Positions 32,925 through 44,513 are shown, numbered from the stretch's first letter. The stretch is 64,000 bases of DNA from Lichina pygmaea (GCA_963422465.1 OY730171.1:992001-1056000), one strand, 5' to 3'. Numbers and translations: made by a program. The notes: generated by a model not told the origin, from the sequence alone.

Positions 32925-33089
32925 AAGCTTTTCCTACCAGACACTACAAGATTTCCTTTTGCTACACTTTCTAGTCACCTCCCTATCTTCAGTTTTTATT
33001 CCTTTAAAGGTTTTCTGAAGAAGTTCACTATTAGCTGGAAGATCTGCATGGCTGTAAAGCTACAAACAGTGTAAGAATCAAATCAAAAA
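30825..33089 (+). mobile_element. Hybrid LINE-B: 5' end of LINE-X joined to 3' part of LINE-Y
   Basis: It is 2.27 kb and nearly identical to the reverse complement of 24283-26548. One difference is seen by eye near 30931 (ACG here, ATG at the matching place in the other arm). The left flank is ACCACAAGTTCCT (Gy2) and the right flank ATCAGCA (Gy3 gag), which is not a matching pair. The partner flanks lie at the other LINE-B copy. Confidence 0.9.
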
Positions 33090-34450
33090 ATCAGCAAGAC
33101 AAATTCATGAACAGATTCCTCAGAACTGATGGGAATAGCTGAACCTATTGCCCAGTCAGTGGAAAGACACTTCAATCAGGAAAAGACTGAACTCCCTTGT
33201 CAAGGGGTGACATCAGGAGCTCAACAACATGACCCCTAGCAACACAAAGCACCTGTGATTACCTGTGTCACTACACGCCAACACGCCAGTACAGACATAC
33301 ACACTTGTTGACTCTGGAGCCAGTGGGAACTACATTTCAAGACAACTTTACAACACCCTCAGCACTGGAAGGAGACGCAAGCAGCAGCCCTATCAGCTTG
33401 TGATGGCAAATGGACAGACAGAGCTAGTCTGCCATAAGATGCAGCCAATGGAAATAGTTACTGGACACTATACTGAAAGAATCCACCTTGATATCGTCAA
33501 GTTGGCCACTCAGGATATCTATTTGGGGATGCCTTGGCTAAAGAAGCACAACCCAGTTGTTAACTAGAGGACAGGAGTACTCATGTTTAGGAACTGCACT
33601 AACAACACAGCTTGGACCTGTTACCAGCCACAGAAGGCGTGGACAGATGAGGGAAGAAGTCCTCAGTGGAACTTCACTGACAGAAAGGACAACTCTCAAG
33701 AGAAGAGGTCTGCCTTGACAGGCACACCCCAGAACCAGGTGGCCAAACAGTCAGAGATGAAGAGAGAGGAAGTTGTTAACTTTCTGGAGATCCCTGAAGA
33801 GTACTGACCTGGGTATGATAACCTCTTTCAGGAAGAGACAACAACAGCAGTGTTGCCTAAGCACCAACCTTGGGATCATGAGATCAAGTTGCAACCAGGG
33901 ACAGAGCCAGGATTTGGACTAATTTACCAGTTATCAGAGAAAAAGCTCCAAGTACTTCGCGAGTACCTGGAGGAAAACCTGAAAAAGAGTTTCATTCAAG
34001 AATCTCAATTGCCAGCAGGATACCCAATACTATTTGCACCAAAGAAAGACAGAAGTCTTCAACTTTGTGTGGATTACAGGAAACTCAACAACATTACCAT
34101 CAAAAACTGATATCTGTTGCTAAATGCGAACGAATTGCGAGACAGGATCAGCCAAGCTACAATCTTTACCAAGCTGGACTTGAAAGAAGCATACAACCTG
34201 ATACACATGAAAGAAGGAGAAGAATGGAAGACAGCCTTCAGAACCTGATACAGACACTACGAGTATCTGGTTATACTATTCAGACTCACGAACACACCAG
34301 CAACATGTCAAGCATTGATCAACAACATCATCAGAGCACACCTGGACCAAACAGCTATTGCCTACCTGGACAACATTCTTGTCTACTTGAACACACAACA
34401 GGAACATACCAAACATGTGAAGGATGTTCTATGATGCCTACAAGAGGTAG

Positions 34451-37400
34451 AGTGGACATCATCACTCTGCAAGAACCCTGGAAAAACCCCCACCAAGAAT
34501 CAAGCATCTCTACAACATTCTCAGCCTTCTACCCTTTACAAAGCCAGGAGCTAGGGAGAACACTTGTTCTTGTTAACAGAAGAATTTTGCGGTCATCTAT
34601 AAGCCCAATTTTCTGGAGTAAAGATCTAGTCTCCTTGGAGATAAGAGTTCAAACAAAGTCATTCTGGATCCACAACCTCTATTTCACACCCACAAGCCAA
34701 AGGAACTATAGAGAGTCAGCTCAGACTCTTCTAGACCTACTGGAACAAGCTATCCAAAAAGAGGGTGAACATATTCTCCTGACAGACTCAAATCTCCACC
34801 ACTCAAGTTGGTCAAAGTCAAGCCAGCTATACTCAGAACTGGCCTTATCCTTCAAGAACCTAACAGACAAATAGGGACTAGAGCTGGCAATAGCTCCCTA
34901 CACACCAACAAGAGCAAGAACTCTTCTAGAACCACCTTCATCAGCAATTGATCTTTCTTTTATTTCAAGTTCTTTACTTAATTCTCTTATTTACTCACAA
35001 ATTAACATGAGATTCCACACAGAGTCAGACCACAGACCAGTGCACACAATTCTCAGTCTGGAGACTCCAAGAAAAACCAGAACAGACAAAAAGAACTGGA
35101 GAACTCTGGATGCTAGTCAAGCAAGACAAGAAGCTGATAACCTACCACCTATTCCATCTTTTACTAGCAAGAAAGAAGTGGATGATTACCTGGAAAGACT
35201 GGACAAAACTCTCCAAGAAATTGCAAACAAGACAACCCAACCTTGCAAAGAGTCCAGGTATGCAGTACCATGGTGGAACCAGGAAATCAAAGAAATAATC
35301 CAGGAGGAAAGAAAAGTAAGAAGAAAAGTACTCCAAGACCAAGAGGAAACCACCAGACTAGAGGAGATAACTAAAAAGAAAAAGAGTCTGATCAGACAAG
35401 CCAAAAGAAAGACATTCAGAACACATCTCCACCAGCTAGCAGAAACCCAGGACTACTGGAGAATTGCCAAATGGGGAAAAGAAAAAGCCAGCAAAGTTCC
35501 TGACCTACCAATAGTCCCAGAACTTATAGGACAACAAGGACAGCTGGCAAAGTCTTTTGAAGAGAAAACAGAAGCTTTCAGGACTTAATTCTTCCCTCTT
35601 CCCCTACAGCCAGAGCCAGAGGAACAGGACCTGCCAGAAGAAACCCAGGAATGGCAACTATCCCAAGAAGTCTCCAAGGAAGAAGTACAAGAGGTTCTAA
35701 AGAAGAAAAAACCTCTCTCAGCACCAGGCCAAGATACTCTACCAAATGGATTTCTAAGAGCACTGGGAGACCCTTTCAACAAAAGAATTGCTAAGGTTTT
35801 GGAGGCTTGCTGGAGACTGGAATACTTTCCAGACAGGTACAAGTCAGCCAAGACAATCTGCCTAAGGAAACCTGGCAAGGGATCCTACTGTCAAGCAAAA
35901 GCATGGCGCCCTATAGCTCTCCTGAATACAATTGGGAAGCTAATGGAAGCTATTGCAGCTGCAAGACTAAGTGAACTAGCTGAGAAAGAAAATCTCTTGC
36001 CAGAAATCCAGATGGGATTCAGAAAAGGAAGATCAACAGAATCAGCACTTTTTCTTCTGACCTCCCAGGTAGAAAAGATCTGGAAAGAAGGAATGGTTGC
36101 TAGTCTTCTCTCTCTAGACATCTCTGGAGCCTATGACAGAGTCTTGCCAGAAGTTCTCAGAAAGATCCTGATTAAGAGAATGATTCCTAAGTGGTTTGTA
36201 TCCTGGATCTTTTCCTTCACTACTTCACGTACTACCTCTCTGGTGTTTGATGACTCAGAATCCCCCCAGTTCCCTATATACTGTGGAGTCCCTCAAGGAT
36301 CACCTTTCTCTCCTATTCTATTTCTTTTCTATATCTCAGAACTGCACAATACTGTACACACCTCTGAGAAAGAAGTTTCAGCACTTGGTTTTGCAGATAA
36401 CACTAATCTTCTTGCATTTTCCTCCTCCTTGAAAAGCAACCTTCTCAAGTTGAAGTCTACACATTCCAAATGTCAGGACTGGGCAAGAAAACATAGTATG
36501 AAGTTTGCACCTGAAAAGTATGAACTTCTCCATTTTTCTAGAAGAAGAAGAGACAATCTTCAGCTCAGTCTAAGACTTGGAGAAGTGGTACTTCAACCAA
36601 AAGAAGAAGTGCGCATCTTGGGACTTTACTTTGACTCAAAACTTGTCTGGAAAAAACACCAAAAAATCATGTCACAGAAAGCCTCCAAATATTTCTCAGC
36701 TTTATCCAGAACAACCTACTCTACTTGGGGACTACCAGTCCTAACAGCACGTCATGTCTACACTGCTATACTAAGATCTCTTCTTAGTTATGCAGTAGGA
36801 GTCTGGTTCAATCCCCAAAAGAAACTCTCTAATATTATTTCATTATCTACTTTCCAAAATAAATGTTTAAGAACTATAGGAGGTGTCTTTAAAGCCACTC
36901 CTATTTTCCTACTTGAATCAGAACTATTTCTACCCCCTCTAGACTTATACTTCAAGCTGAGAACAGCATGTTTTCTTTCATCTTTCTATTCAAACACACT
37001 ACCCAACTCTCCTTCTACACTTCTCCACAAACTACACAGTCAAATTTCTCTCTATGTTTCTTCTCTCAGAACTACACCAAAGTCTCTGACAACTATTTCT
37101 CTAAACTGGAGAACAGTCTGGCTGGAACAACTAACTACTAACCAAGACTTCTCAAAGAAAAGTCTACAGGAGGTTTTCCACAAAGAATGGGAAGCCAGAT
37201 AGCAGGTAAGCAGAGGAAATTGTTCTGCTATTTGGGACATGTTCACCAGAAGGCCACAGAAGAAAAACCTCAATATCTTCAAAGATTTGAGAAAAGCTGA
37301 GTCTAGTCTATTTCTTCAAATTCTGTCAGCAAGAATAGGACTGGCCAGTTTTCTTTTCAGAGCAAATGTTCCAGACTTTAACTCCCCTCTATGCACATGT

Positions 37401-37598
37401 GGTTTTGGAGAAGAAACAGCCCAACACATCACTTTTTTCTGTAACAAATTTTCAAACCAAAGACAACAAGTCCAATTCCCTCTACAAGATTTCCCATCTA
37501 TCTTATTCTCCTCCAAGCTACTTCCTAAACTTCTTTTCTGGTTTATGTCTTTGAAAAGACTTGACCAGTTCAACCTAGCCCACCAACTCTCTTTCTAA
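34451..37598 (+). pseudogene. LINE-A2 endonuclease/RT ORF with stops
   Basis: The frame starts inside the APE endonuclease (VDIITLQEPW, HILLTDSNLHHSSWSKSS, SAIDLSFIS, ESDHRPVHTIL). It continues with the RT (WRPIALLNTIGKLMEA, GFRKGRSTESALF, CGVPQGSPFSPILF and FADN in place of FADD). It ends with CTCGFGEETAQHITFFC and FMSLKRLDQFNLAHQL. Stops at 34873, 35586 and 37200 fall at codons that are Asn, Gln or Trp/Gln in relatives, and FADN is likely inactivating. Confidence 0.88.
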
Positions 37599-37812
37599 GC
37601 TCTACCAAGTCAACTGTTTATTTTAACAAATAGCTACATGTACAAATTTCCTTAGCTACTGCATATTCCACAAGATTTTCCCTAGTCTCTCCCAAGCTCC
37701 AGTTTTTATTCCTCCAAAGGTTTTCTGGAGAAACAAACATGTACCTAGAAGTTCTGCATGGCTCTACAGCTAAATCAGTGTAAGAATAAAATAAAATAAA
37801 ATAAAATAAAAA
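34451..37812 (+). mobile_element. LINE-A2, 5'-truncated non-LTR retrotransposon inside Gy3-a RT
   Basis: Bounded by the 11-bp duplication ACAAGAGGTAG (34440-34450 and 37813-37823). The 3' end carries repeated AAAAT units after GTTCTGCATGGCTCTACAGC. It is the same family as LINE-A1. Confidence 0.92.
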
Positions 37813-39832
37813 ACAAGAGGTAGGGCTCAAGCTCAACCTGAAGAAATGCGAGTTTAACAAACTGGAAGTTGAATTCCTCAGGTACATCATAGGGATTGAA
37901 GGGATCAAGATTGACTCTGAGAAAATCAAAGTGATTCAGCAATAGCCAACACTGACATCAGTCAAGGAAGTACAAGCCTTCCTAGGATTTGCCAACTTCA
38001 ACTGACAGTTTATTAAGAACTACTCACAGATGGCAACACCACTGACAGAACTCACAAAGAAGGATGTGAAGTACTGGTGGACAGAGAGACAACAAAAAGT
38101 ATTCCAACAGCTCAAGGACACTTACACCAAGGAACCAGTTCTTCTCAACTTCAAGACAGGCCAACTGACACAAATCAAGACAGACACTTCAGATCAGGCA
38201 GTGGGAGCATGTTTATGCTAACAGGCAGACAGCAAGTGGCACCCAATTGCCTACTACTCACACAAAATGTCACAAGCAGAACAAAACTATGATATCTACG
38301 ACAAAGAGCTACTGGCAGTTGTCAACGCACTCGAACATTGGAAAGTGTATGCGGAAAGCAGTTCTGAACTCACTATTCTCACAGACCACAAGAATCTGAC
38401 AATGTTCACGACAACCAAGAAGCTGAACAGACAACAAGTCAGATAGGCTAAACTCCTAGGGCAACACAAGTTCAAGATCTTGTACACCCCCAGACAAGAC
38501 AATAGGAGAGCAGATATACTAAGCTGACAAAAAGACCACATGGAAGATGATGAACACCAAGGAACAATCTTACAGCAGGACCAGCAAGGGAACCTGGTGC
38601 CTTGACCACAGATCAACAAGCTCATAGCAGAAGACACTGAAGAATTAATAAGGAACTACCACAACAATCCAGCACATAGTCATCTAGGAATCTCCAAGAC
38701 CACAGACCTTATCTAACAGGCAGGGAACAATATCATCAATCTCTGACAACATGTCACAAGCTACATCAACAAATGTCTACTATGCCAGAAAAACAAGCAT
38801 GGAAGACACAAGCTATATGGAGAAGGACACCTGAACACAATACTGAGAGGCCTGTAGGAAGACATATCAATGGACTTTATCATGAAGCTACCCAAGTCCA
38901 AAGACCCAGTCACAGGAATCACCTACAACTTGATTATGGTGATAGTGGATAGATTTACAAAATATCTAATAGCAGTACTATTCAAGGAGACCCACACAGC
39001 AGAGCAGTTGGGACACCTCTTACTGGACAGATTGGTCAGAGACCACAGAGTTCCAATCATGATCATTACAGACAGAGACAAACTCTTCACATCCAACTAC
39101 TGGAAGACAATCAGTACAGCCATAGGAACAAAACCCAAAATGTCTACAGCCTATCACCCACAAACTGACAGCCAGACAGAGTGAGCAAACCAAGTCCTGG
39201 AGACTTACTTACAGTATTACATCAACCAGACCCACAGCAATTGGGTACAATTATTACCAGTGGTACAGCTGGCAATCAACCAGCACAGATCAGACTCAAC
39301 AAAGGAATTGCCATTCTTTGCCAATTTTGGACAACACGCAAACATCAGAATGCCAAGCAGAGCTTTACCAAACACAGAGAAAGCACTCCAACATGACAAG
39401 CTCCTACAACAAACACACATGATGATGAGGTATTACCTTCAAGAGACCTCAGAAAGGATGTAACGCCAAATAGACAAAAAATTGAAAATGGCACCTCAGC
39501 TGAAGAAGGGGGATAAAGTCTACCTCCTCACAAAAAATTGGAAAGTCAAGAAACCAAGAACAAAGAAACTGGACTATGTCAAGGTCAGACTATTTTCAGA
39601 ACTGGACCAGTCAACATCAGACTGCGACTACTGAGAGACACTCAGGTACACCCAAACTTTCACATCTCAATGATCAAATTAGCTGACCAGAGCACACCCT
39701 TGCAGGAAATATTTCATTACCAACCAGAGGAAGAACAGGAATTTGAGGTTGAACAGATCTTGAAGAGAAAAGGTCAGCAATACCTTGTCAAGTGGAAAAA
39801 CTACCCAGACTCAGAAAATACCTGGGAACCAC

Positions 39833-40333
39833 TCAGGAACCTTGCGAACTGCCAGCTCCTCCTGCAGCAGTTCTGGCAGAAGCAGGACTGAACAGCTCAG
39901 CCTGCAGTGCAGACATGTCAATGACTGTCGCCAACAAGTCTTCACTATCTGCCTCCATTTTAGCAACAAGGCACTGGAGCTTCTTCTTTGCTCAACCCTC
40001 AGTACCTTCAAGAACCTTTCGCTTTCAGGACACACAAGCCTGCAGCTTAGCAAGCTGCTCAACAAGAGTATCCTGCTTGGCCTCATCAACAGCCAAATCC
40101 TTGCGAAGGTTATCTTGGGTCATGTTCAGCAACTCCCAAGAAAGTGACACACAGGACTTCCCACGACAAGTGCATTCAGTGCACTTCAACTTATTGTTGT
40201 CATCAGACATTCAGAAGCAGGGCTTGTGGTTCAAAACACAGAAGTCACACAGAGCAAGCGACATGAAGTTATGATCACAGATCTGGGCTGCCAGTTGTTT
40301 TCAGTAAGCAGAGGCACGTGATTTTGCAGACAT
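39833..40333 (-). pseudogene. Gy3-a antisense ORF3, Zn2Cys6-type protein (four TGA)
   Basis: A 166-codon frame runs opposite to pol, from the ATG at 40333 to a TGA at 39833, with four internal TGA codons and no frameshift. Cys spacing is C-x2-C-x6-C-x11-C-x2-C-x6-C (CDFCVLNHKPC, then CTECTCRGKSC). A coiled-coil stretch follows (DEAKQDTLVEQLAKLQ). The C-terminus is GGAGSSQGS, close to the Gy1 ORF3 ending. Its stop lies opposite the WEP motif of the chromodomain, the same place as in Gy1. A TATAAATAA lies on this strand in the LTR at 40405-40413, about 72 nt upstream of the ATG. Confidence 0.7.
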
Positions 40334-40377
40334 ACTCAAGAATTCATCAGGACAATGAATGAAGAAGAGGAGGGTAG

Positions 40378-40979
40378 TGTTATGAACCATAGGATAGGAG
40401 CCACTTATTTATAGGCAATCAGACTGTGGGCCAGGCAAGAGGACACTATGGAAGTCAAGTGACTAACCAACAAGAGGTCACGTGACTGTTGAGACACACA
40501 CAGGAGTCTCAACACAGCATGCATGAAGTATCAAGACAATCTCACCAGTCTTGACGCAGGATGTATGAAGCATCAAGACAATCTCACCAGTCTCAACACA
40601 GGATGTATGAAGCATCAAGACAATCTCACCAGTCTTGACGCAGGGTGTATAACATGGTGGGACTGTCAAGACAATCTCACCTGTCTTGATGTCAAGACTG
40701 TCAAGATAATCTTGATCATCTTGACAGGCCAGCACTATATAGTCTGGTGATAGTTCCCTTATGGAATGATCATCTTCAACTCATGTTGTGATCCAGACAA
40801 CTAGATCTACTTCAATACAATCCTTTTGTACAAAGCTATTGATCAGGTGTCACCACCACCACATTCCACCAAACCCTTTCGCACTCCTTGACACTCCTCT
40901 CCTGCGAGAACCAACCCACCTTCCACATCTTACCCTTAATCCTATACTTGGTTAGGATGGCATAGTACAGACCACAACA
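40378..40979 (+). repeat. Gy3-a 3' LTR (602 bp)
   Basis: Starts TGTTATGAACC and ends ACCACAACA. It contains ~42-bp internal tandem repeats at about 40500-40640 and a sense TATA-like CTATATAG near 40734. Confidence 0.9.
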
Positions 40980-40984
40980 GGTGG

Positions 40985-41654
40985 GAGTTGCTTGACGTGG
41001 ACAGTGAGAGTTGGCAGAAGTGGCACGCAACTGGTTGTCCTGCAGCTGGCATTCCTCAACAAGCTTCTGATAGCTGATGTCCTTGAGGTTGATGCTGACA
41101 AGCTGTTTGGCAAGCTCTTCAGAGACAGTGCATCGAAGATGGCACTTCAAGGTCTTGTTGTTGAAGTCTGTGCGTGGAGCATACTGATTGAACTCTGTGA
41201 AGAACTCAGCAAAGGAACAGTTGGCCTGACACAAGATGATGAGCTTTCTCTGAGCTAGGAACTCTGAGTCTGGGTCAGAGAAGGTATTCCAGAGATCTTG
41301 GACAATGTTGTGCCAGTCAATGTACTGGCCAGCTGTGATCTTAGCTGAGATGTAGGACTGCGCAGTGCCAGTCGTGCGTGAAAAGACATACGCAATCCAC
41401 GATGTTTCTGTGGGGTACCAGTCAGTGTTGAGTGTCATCTTGGGTGACAGTGACATGATGAAGCTCTCAAGCTTCTCATGTGTGATTTCCGTGTTTCTGT
41501 CATCACCACTGAAGATCTCTGGGTCAGCAGTGTGTTTGGACTTGGACTTGGGAGTGGTGTTGGTAGCTTGAATTCACATAAACTCTGCAAACATGTTGCG
41601 AAGGAACTTGTCATTTCCAGCAACTGGCATGGCTTGGTCTGGTTGTTGAGACAT
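40985..41654 (-). pseudogene. Gy2 gag, N-terminal part
   Basis: The ATG at 41654 starts SQQPDQAMPVAGNDKF. One TGA falls near 41576. The capsid-like region follows (DPEIFSGDDRNTE, WIAYVFSRTTGTAQSYI, FAEFFTEFNQYAPRTDF). The frame runs to the Gy3-a insertion at 40984 and resumes on the flipped piece at 29852. The 58 bases between the 5' LTR and the ATG hold the leader. Confidence 0.8.
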
Positions 41655-41712
41655 GACAAGGACATGAACATGGCTTGGTGAAGTGTGTTATGGTTGGGTA
41701 GGTCTTTTGTAG

Positions 41713-42144
41713 TGTGACAAGGCAATGGCAGAGCAGAACTCAAGCCTAACTGATTCAGTAACCTTGACCTGACTTGGCTTGAGACTTGAGACTTGGATTG
41801 ATGTACAAGACAAAAGACAAGAAAGGAAGAAAAAGAGAAAAGAAGAAGGGAAGAAGCTGGGGGAGCAGGATGTGACAAGGCAATAGCAGAGCAGAACTTG
41901 AGCCTAACTGATTCAGTAACCTTGACCTGACTTGGCTTGAGACTTGAGACTTGGATTGATGTACAAGACGAAAGACAAGGAAGGAAGAAAAAGAGAAAAG
42001 AAAAGAAGAAGCTGGGGGAGCAGGAGAAGTTCTTATAGGCAGGGGATCAGGCAACAGTGGAGCAAACAAGCAACAGTGCAGATGGAACTTTCCGGCAAGG
42101 TGTGTGACTTGTGCCAGATATGCAACTGGGCCAGAACTGTGACA
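41713..42144 (-). repeat. Gy2 5' LTR (432 bp)
   Basis: Same length as the partner LTR and with the same 158-bp internal tandem duplication. Differences include CG against CA (for example GACGAGG and GACAAGG). Confidence 0.9.
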
Positions 42145-42166
42145 TATAGGACACTGACTTGATACA

Positions 42167-43711
42167 ATAGTGGATCCACGAAGCCCTACCCCTTCTCAGG
42201 CAACTCAAGCCCAGGCTGCTCAGGCAGCTCAGGCTCAGGCTGTCCAGGCAGCACCTATTGTCAACCTACCACTGAAGCCCTTGAAGGTAGGAGTGCTGAA
42301 GAGGTACAATGGATCCAGAGGAGGACTGGAGTTGTTCTTCTCACAACTTGAGCTTTACTATGGGTTCAACATGGCTCAGTTTCCAACAGACCAGGAGAAG
42401 GTGCTGTTTGCAGCCTCCTACCTGGAAGGACTGGCCTTCGCTTGGTTTAACATCTATTTGAGGGATTATCTTGACAATCAAGCAGACCCCAAGAAGCAAG
42501 AAGACAATACCCGACAGGTTATGGGGAGCTTGAAAATCTTTAAGACAGTCATGAGAAAGATGTTCAGGATTCTCGATAAGGAAAGAGATGTGGAACAAAA
42601 GCTCCAAGCACTGCGGCAAACCAGATCAGCATCAGAATTTGTGGCAAAGTTCCAACAACTAGCAGTAAGAACCCAGTGGGGGGATAGCGCACTAACAGCA
42701 CTATTCTACCAAGGCCTTAAGGAACAAGTCAAGGATGACATCGTGTGAGGAGACTGACTCACCGAGCTCTATGAAATAATCAAGACTGCAGCTCACATTG
42801 ACGACTGACAGTTTGAGAGAGAGCTTGAGAAGTGAGGCAAGCAGACAAAACTATAGCTGAAGAAAAAGCCAACACCTGCCAAAGATAACTACAGCTTGGT
42901 ACCCATGGAAATCAACGTGGCAGAACCACAAAAAAAGAAGACACGGAAGTGTTACAACTGTCAGAAAGTGGGCCACCTTGCGGTGAACTGCAGGAGCAAG
43001 AAGAACAAGAAGGGCAAAGGGAAGCAGTTGAACACCACAAGTGCCTGGAAAGGCAAGAAGACAGAGGAGCCCCAGAGAGCCCCCCAAGACACACTGCCCC
43101 ACAATCACCCTGAGGTGGCACTCCTCAGAAAGGAGGATAACCTCTGACAACACACCATAAAACTTGAGAACATACTTCAGGAAACCTTGGATTGCCTCAA
43201 CAAGGTCCAAAGGAAAGTTGACAGAATCCACTGGGAGGAAGACCTGATCTCCAAGTTCAACACAACCAGCTATATGGAGGAACTGGCTGATGACAAGGAA
43301 GCCAAGCCACCACCAGTCCCTGACAAACCTGTCCTTCAATAACAGGATGTGACCCTATCAGAAATAGGGGAGACGCAAGTGTCATGATGGGTTGACGATA
43401 CTCTCAGTATCACACAGGTCAGAGACATCACCACACAAGTGGACCTACACCAGGCTACAACAGCAGCCTGCGGACAACCTTATTGGAAGGTGTGCAAAGA
43501 CAACCACTGCAAGGAACACCTTCTAGAGAAAAGAAAGAAGATGTGGTTCCCAGAGTCTGAGGTGGAAGCGCGATGGAATATGCACATCCAAAAGGTCAAC
43601 CCTGAACAAGATGATTGCAACCAAGATCTGTGGGAACAATGCCTCACCACACGATGCAAACAACACGCAGTAGAGTGTCAGGCCCAGGGCCTAGGCAGCT
43701 CAAAAAACTAG
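42167..43711 (+). pseudogene. Gy1-b gag
   Basis: A 515-codon frame ends at the TAG at 43709-43711. The start is ATA where Gy1-a has ATG. The capsid-like region and CCHC knuckle (CYNCQKVGHLAVNC, 42954-42995) are followed by two W-x2-C-x4-C-x2-H modules. These are YWKVCKDNHCKEH near 43481 and LWEQCLTTRCKQH near 43628. Several TGA stops occur, three of them shared with Gy1-a at Arg-type positions. Confidence 0.88.
43702..43711 (+). promoter_or_regulatory. Putative -1 frameshift site before gag stop (Gy1-b)
   Basis: gag codons TCA AAA AAC TAG contain the heptamer A AAA AAC. The protease frame is -1 relative to gag and overlaps gag from about 43615. The site is identical to Gy1-a. Confidence 0.72.
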
Positions 43712-43912
43712 CAGTGCTCTCCAAAACCAGAGTTGGAAGAGCAGGCAAGACAACACCCTGGGAGGAAGGAGTCAAGCTGAGCCTTGACACGACAGCCTGC
43801 AGCCTGCACTTTCACATCAAGATCAGAGTCAATGGATGGTTGCCTAAGGCCATGATCAACTCTGGTGCGACTGGCAACTTTATGTCAGAAAGCTTTGCCA
43901 GAAGAAACAAGG

Positions 43913-44513
43913 TGTTGCGGTCTGTACCGTACTGTCCTATCCGAGTATAGGATTAGGGTGAGAGGTGGAAGGTGGGTTGGTTCTTGCAGGAGAGGAGTGT
44001 CAAGGAGTGCGAAGGGGTTTGGTGGAACATGGTGGTGGTGACACCTGATCAATGGCTTTGTACAAAAGAATTGTATTGAAGTAGATCTAGTTGTCTGGAT
44101 CATAACATGAGTTGAAGATGATTGTTCCATAAGAGAACTATTGCTGGACTATATAGTGCTGGCTTGTCAAGACAATCAAGATTGTCTTGACAGTCTTGAC
44201 ATCAAGACAGGTGAGATTGTCTTGACAGTCCCACTATGTTATGCACCCTGCGTCAAGACTGGTGAGATTGTCTTGATGCTTCATGCATCCTGCGTCAAGA
44301 CTGGTGAGATTGTCTTGATGCTTCATGCATCCTGCGTCAAGACTGGTGAGATTGTCTTGATGCTTCATGCATGCTGCGTCAAGACTCCCGTGTGTGTCTT
44401 GACAGTCACGTGACCCCTTGTTGGTTGGTCACTTGACTTCCATAGTGTCCTCTTGCCTGGCCCACAGCCTGATTGCCTATAAATGAGTGGCTCCTATCCC
44501 CTGGGTCGTAACA
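43913..44513 (-). repeat. Gy3-b 3' LTR (601 bp)
   Basis: Contains ~42-bp tandem repeats at about 44245-44385. On the plus (antisense) strand TATAAATG at 44478-44485 faces ORF3, whose ATG is at 44558. Confidence 0.9.

Larger units (their letters stand above)
33229..39891 (+). pseudogene. Gy3-a pol, interrupted by LINE-A2
   Basis: Parts are 33229-34450 and 37824-39891. The protease has LVDSGASGNYIS. RT has CVDYRKLNNITIKN followed by TGA where Arg is expected, and YLDN at the catalytic box in place of YLDD. RNase H ([28 protein letters not shown]) follows. Integrase has CLLCQKNKHGRHK, MDFIMKLPKS, ITDRDKLFTSNYW and DSQTE. A chromodomain ends the frame ([28 protein letters not shown]). A small deletion near 39598, relative to Gy3-c, shifts the frame before the chromodomain. 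Confidence 0.88.
33090..40979 (+). mobile_element. Gy3-a main body, Ty3/gypsy element
   Basis: The body runs from the gag remnant (33090) through pol to the 3' LTR (40378-40979). The insertion duplication is GGTGG, at 40980-40984 and, inverted, at 29847-29851. It inserted into Gy2 between gag and protease. LINE-A2 splits its RT. The 5' LTR and most of gag are on the flipped segment at 27821-29846. Confidence 0.9.
20319..42144 (-). mobile_element. Gy2, Ty3/gypsy element with SINE, LINE and Gy3-a insertions, partly inverted
   Basis: The LTRs at 20319-20750 and 41713-42144 are both 432 bp. The duplication TATAG (20314-20318 and 42145-42149) lies in the Gy1-b leader. Coding parts on the minus strand are gag at 40985-41654 and RT to chromodomain at 20751-24281. 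The piece holding the gag end and protease (29847-30824) now lies on the plus strand, because a LINE-LINE inversion flipped it. Gy2 has no antisense ORF: its pol stop abuts the 3' LTR. Confidence 0.9.

Noticed and set aside
33229-39891. Recoding of TGA as a sense codon (Arg) in the Gy elements
   Set aside because: TGA falls at Arg positions, some shared between copies, but Gy3-b has CAA where others have TGA (after DSQTE) and Gy1-b keeps CGA where Gy1-a has TGA. CpG mutation of CGA explains these, and TAG/TAA stops and catalytic losses are also present.
44245-44385. CRISPR-like array: regular ~42-bp repeats in Gy3 LTRs
   Set aside because: The units are contiguous tandem repeats without unique spacers, lie inside LTRs, recur in every Gy3 copy, and the genome is eukaryotic.
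44201-44413. Small cysteine-containing ORFs with repeated CVKTGEIVLMLHAS-type units (also at 29555, 40478, 50100, 55478, 61399, 62081)
   Set aside because: They are translations of the ~42-bp LTR tandem repeats on one strand; the same repeat gives an equally open frame on the other strand. No independent gene evidence.
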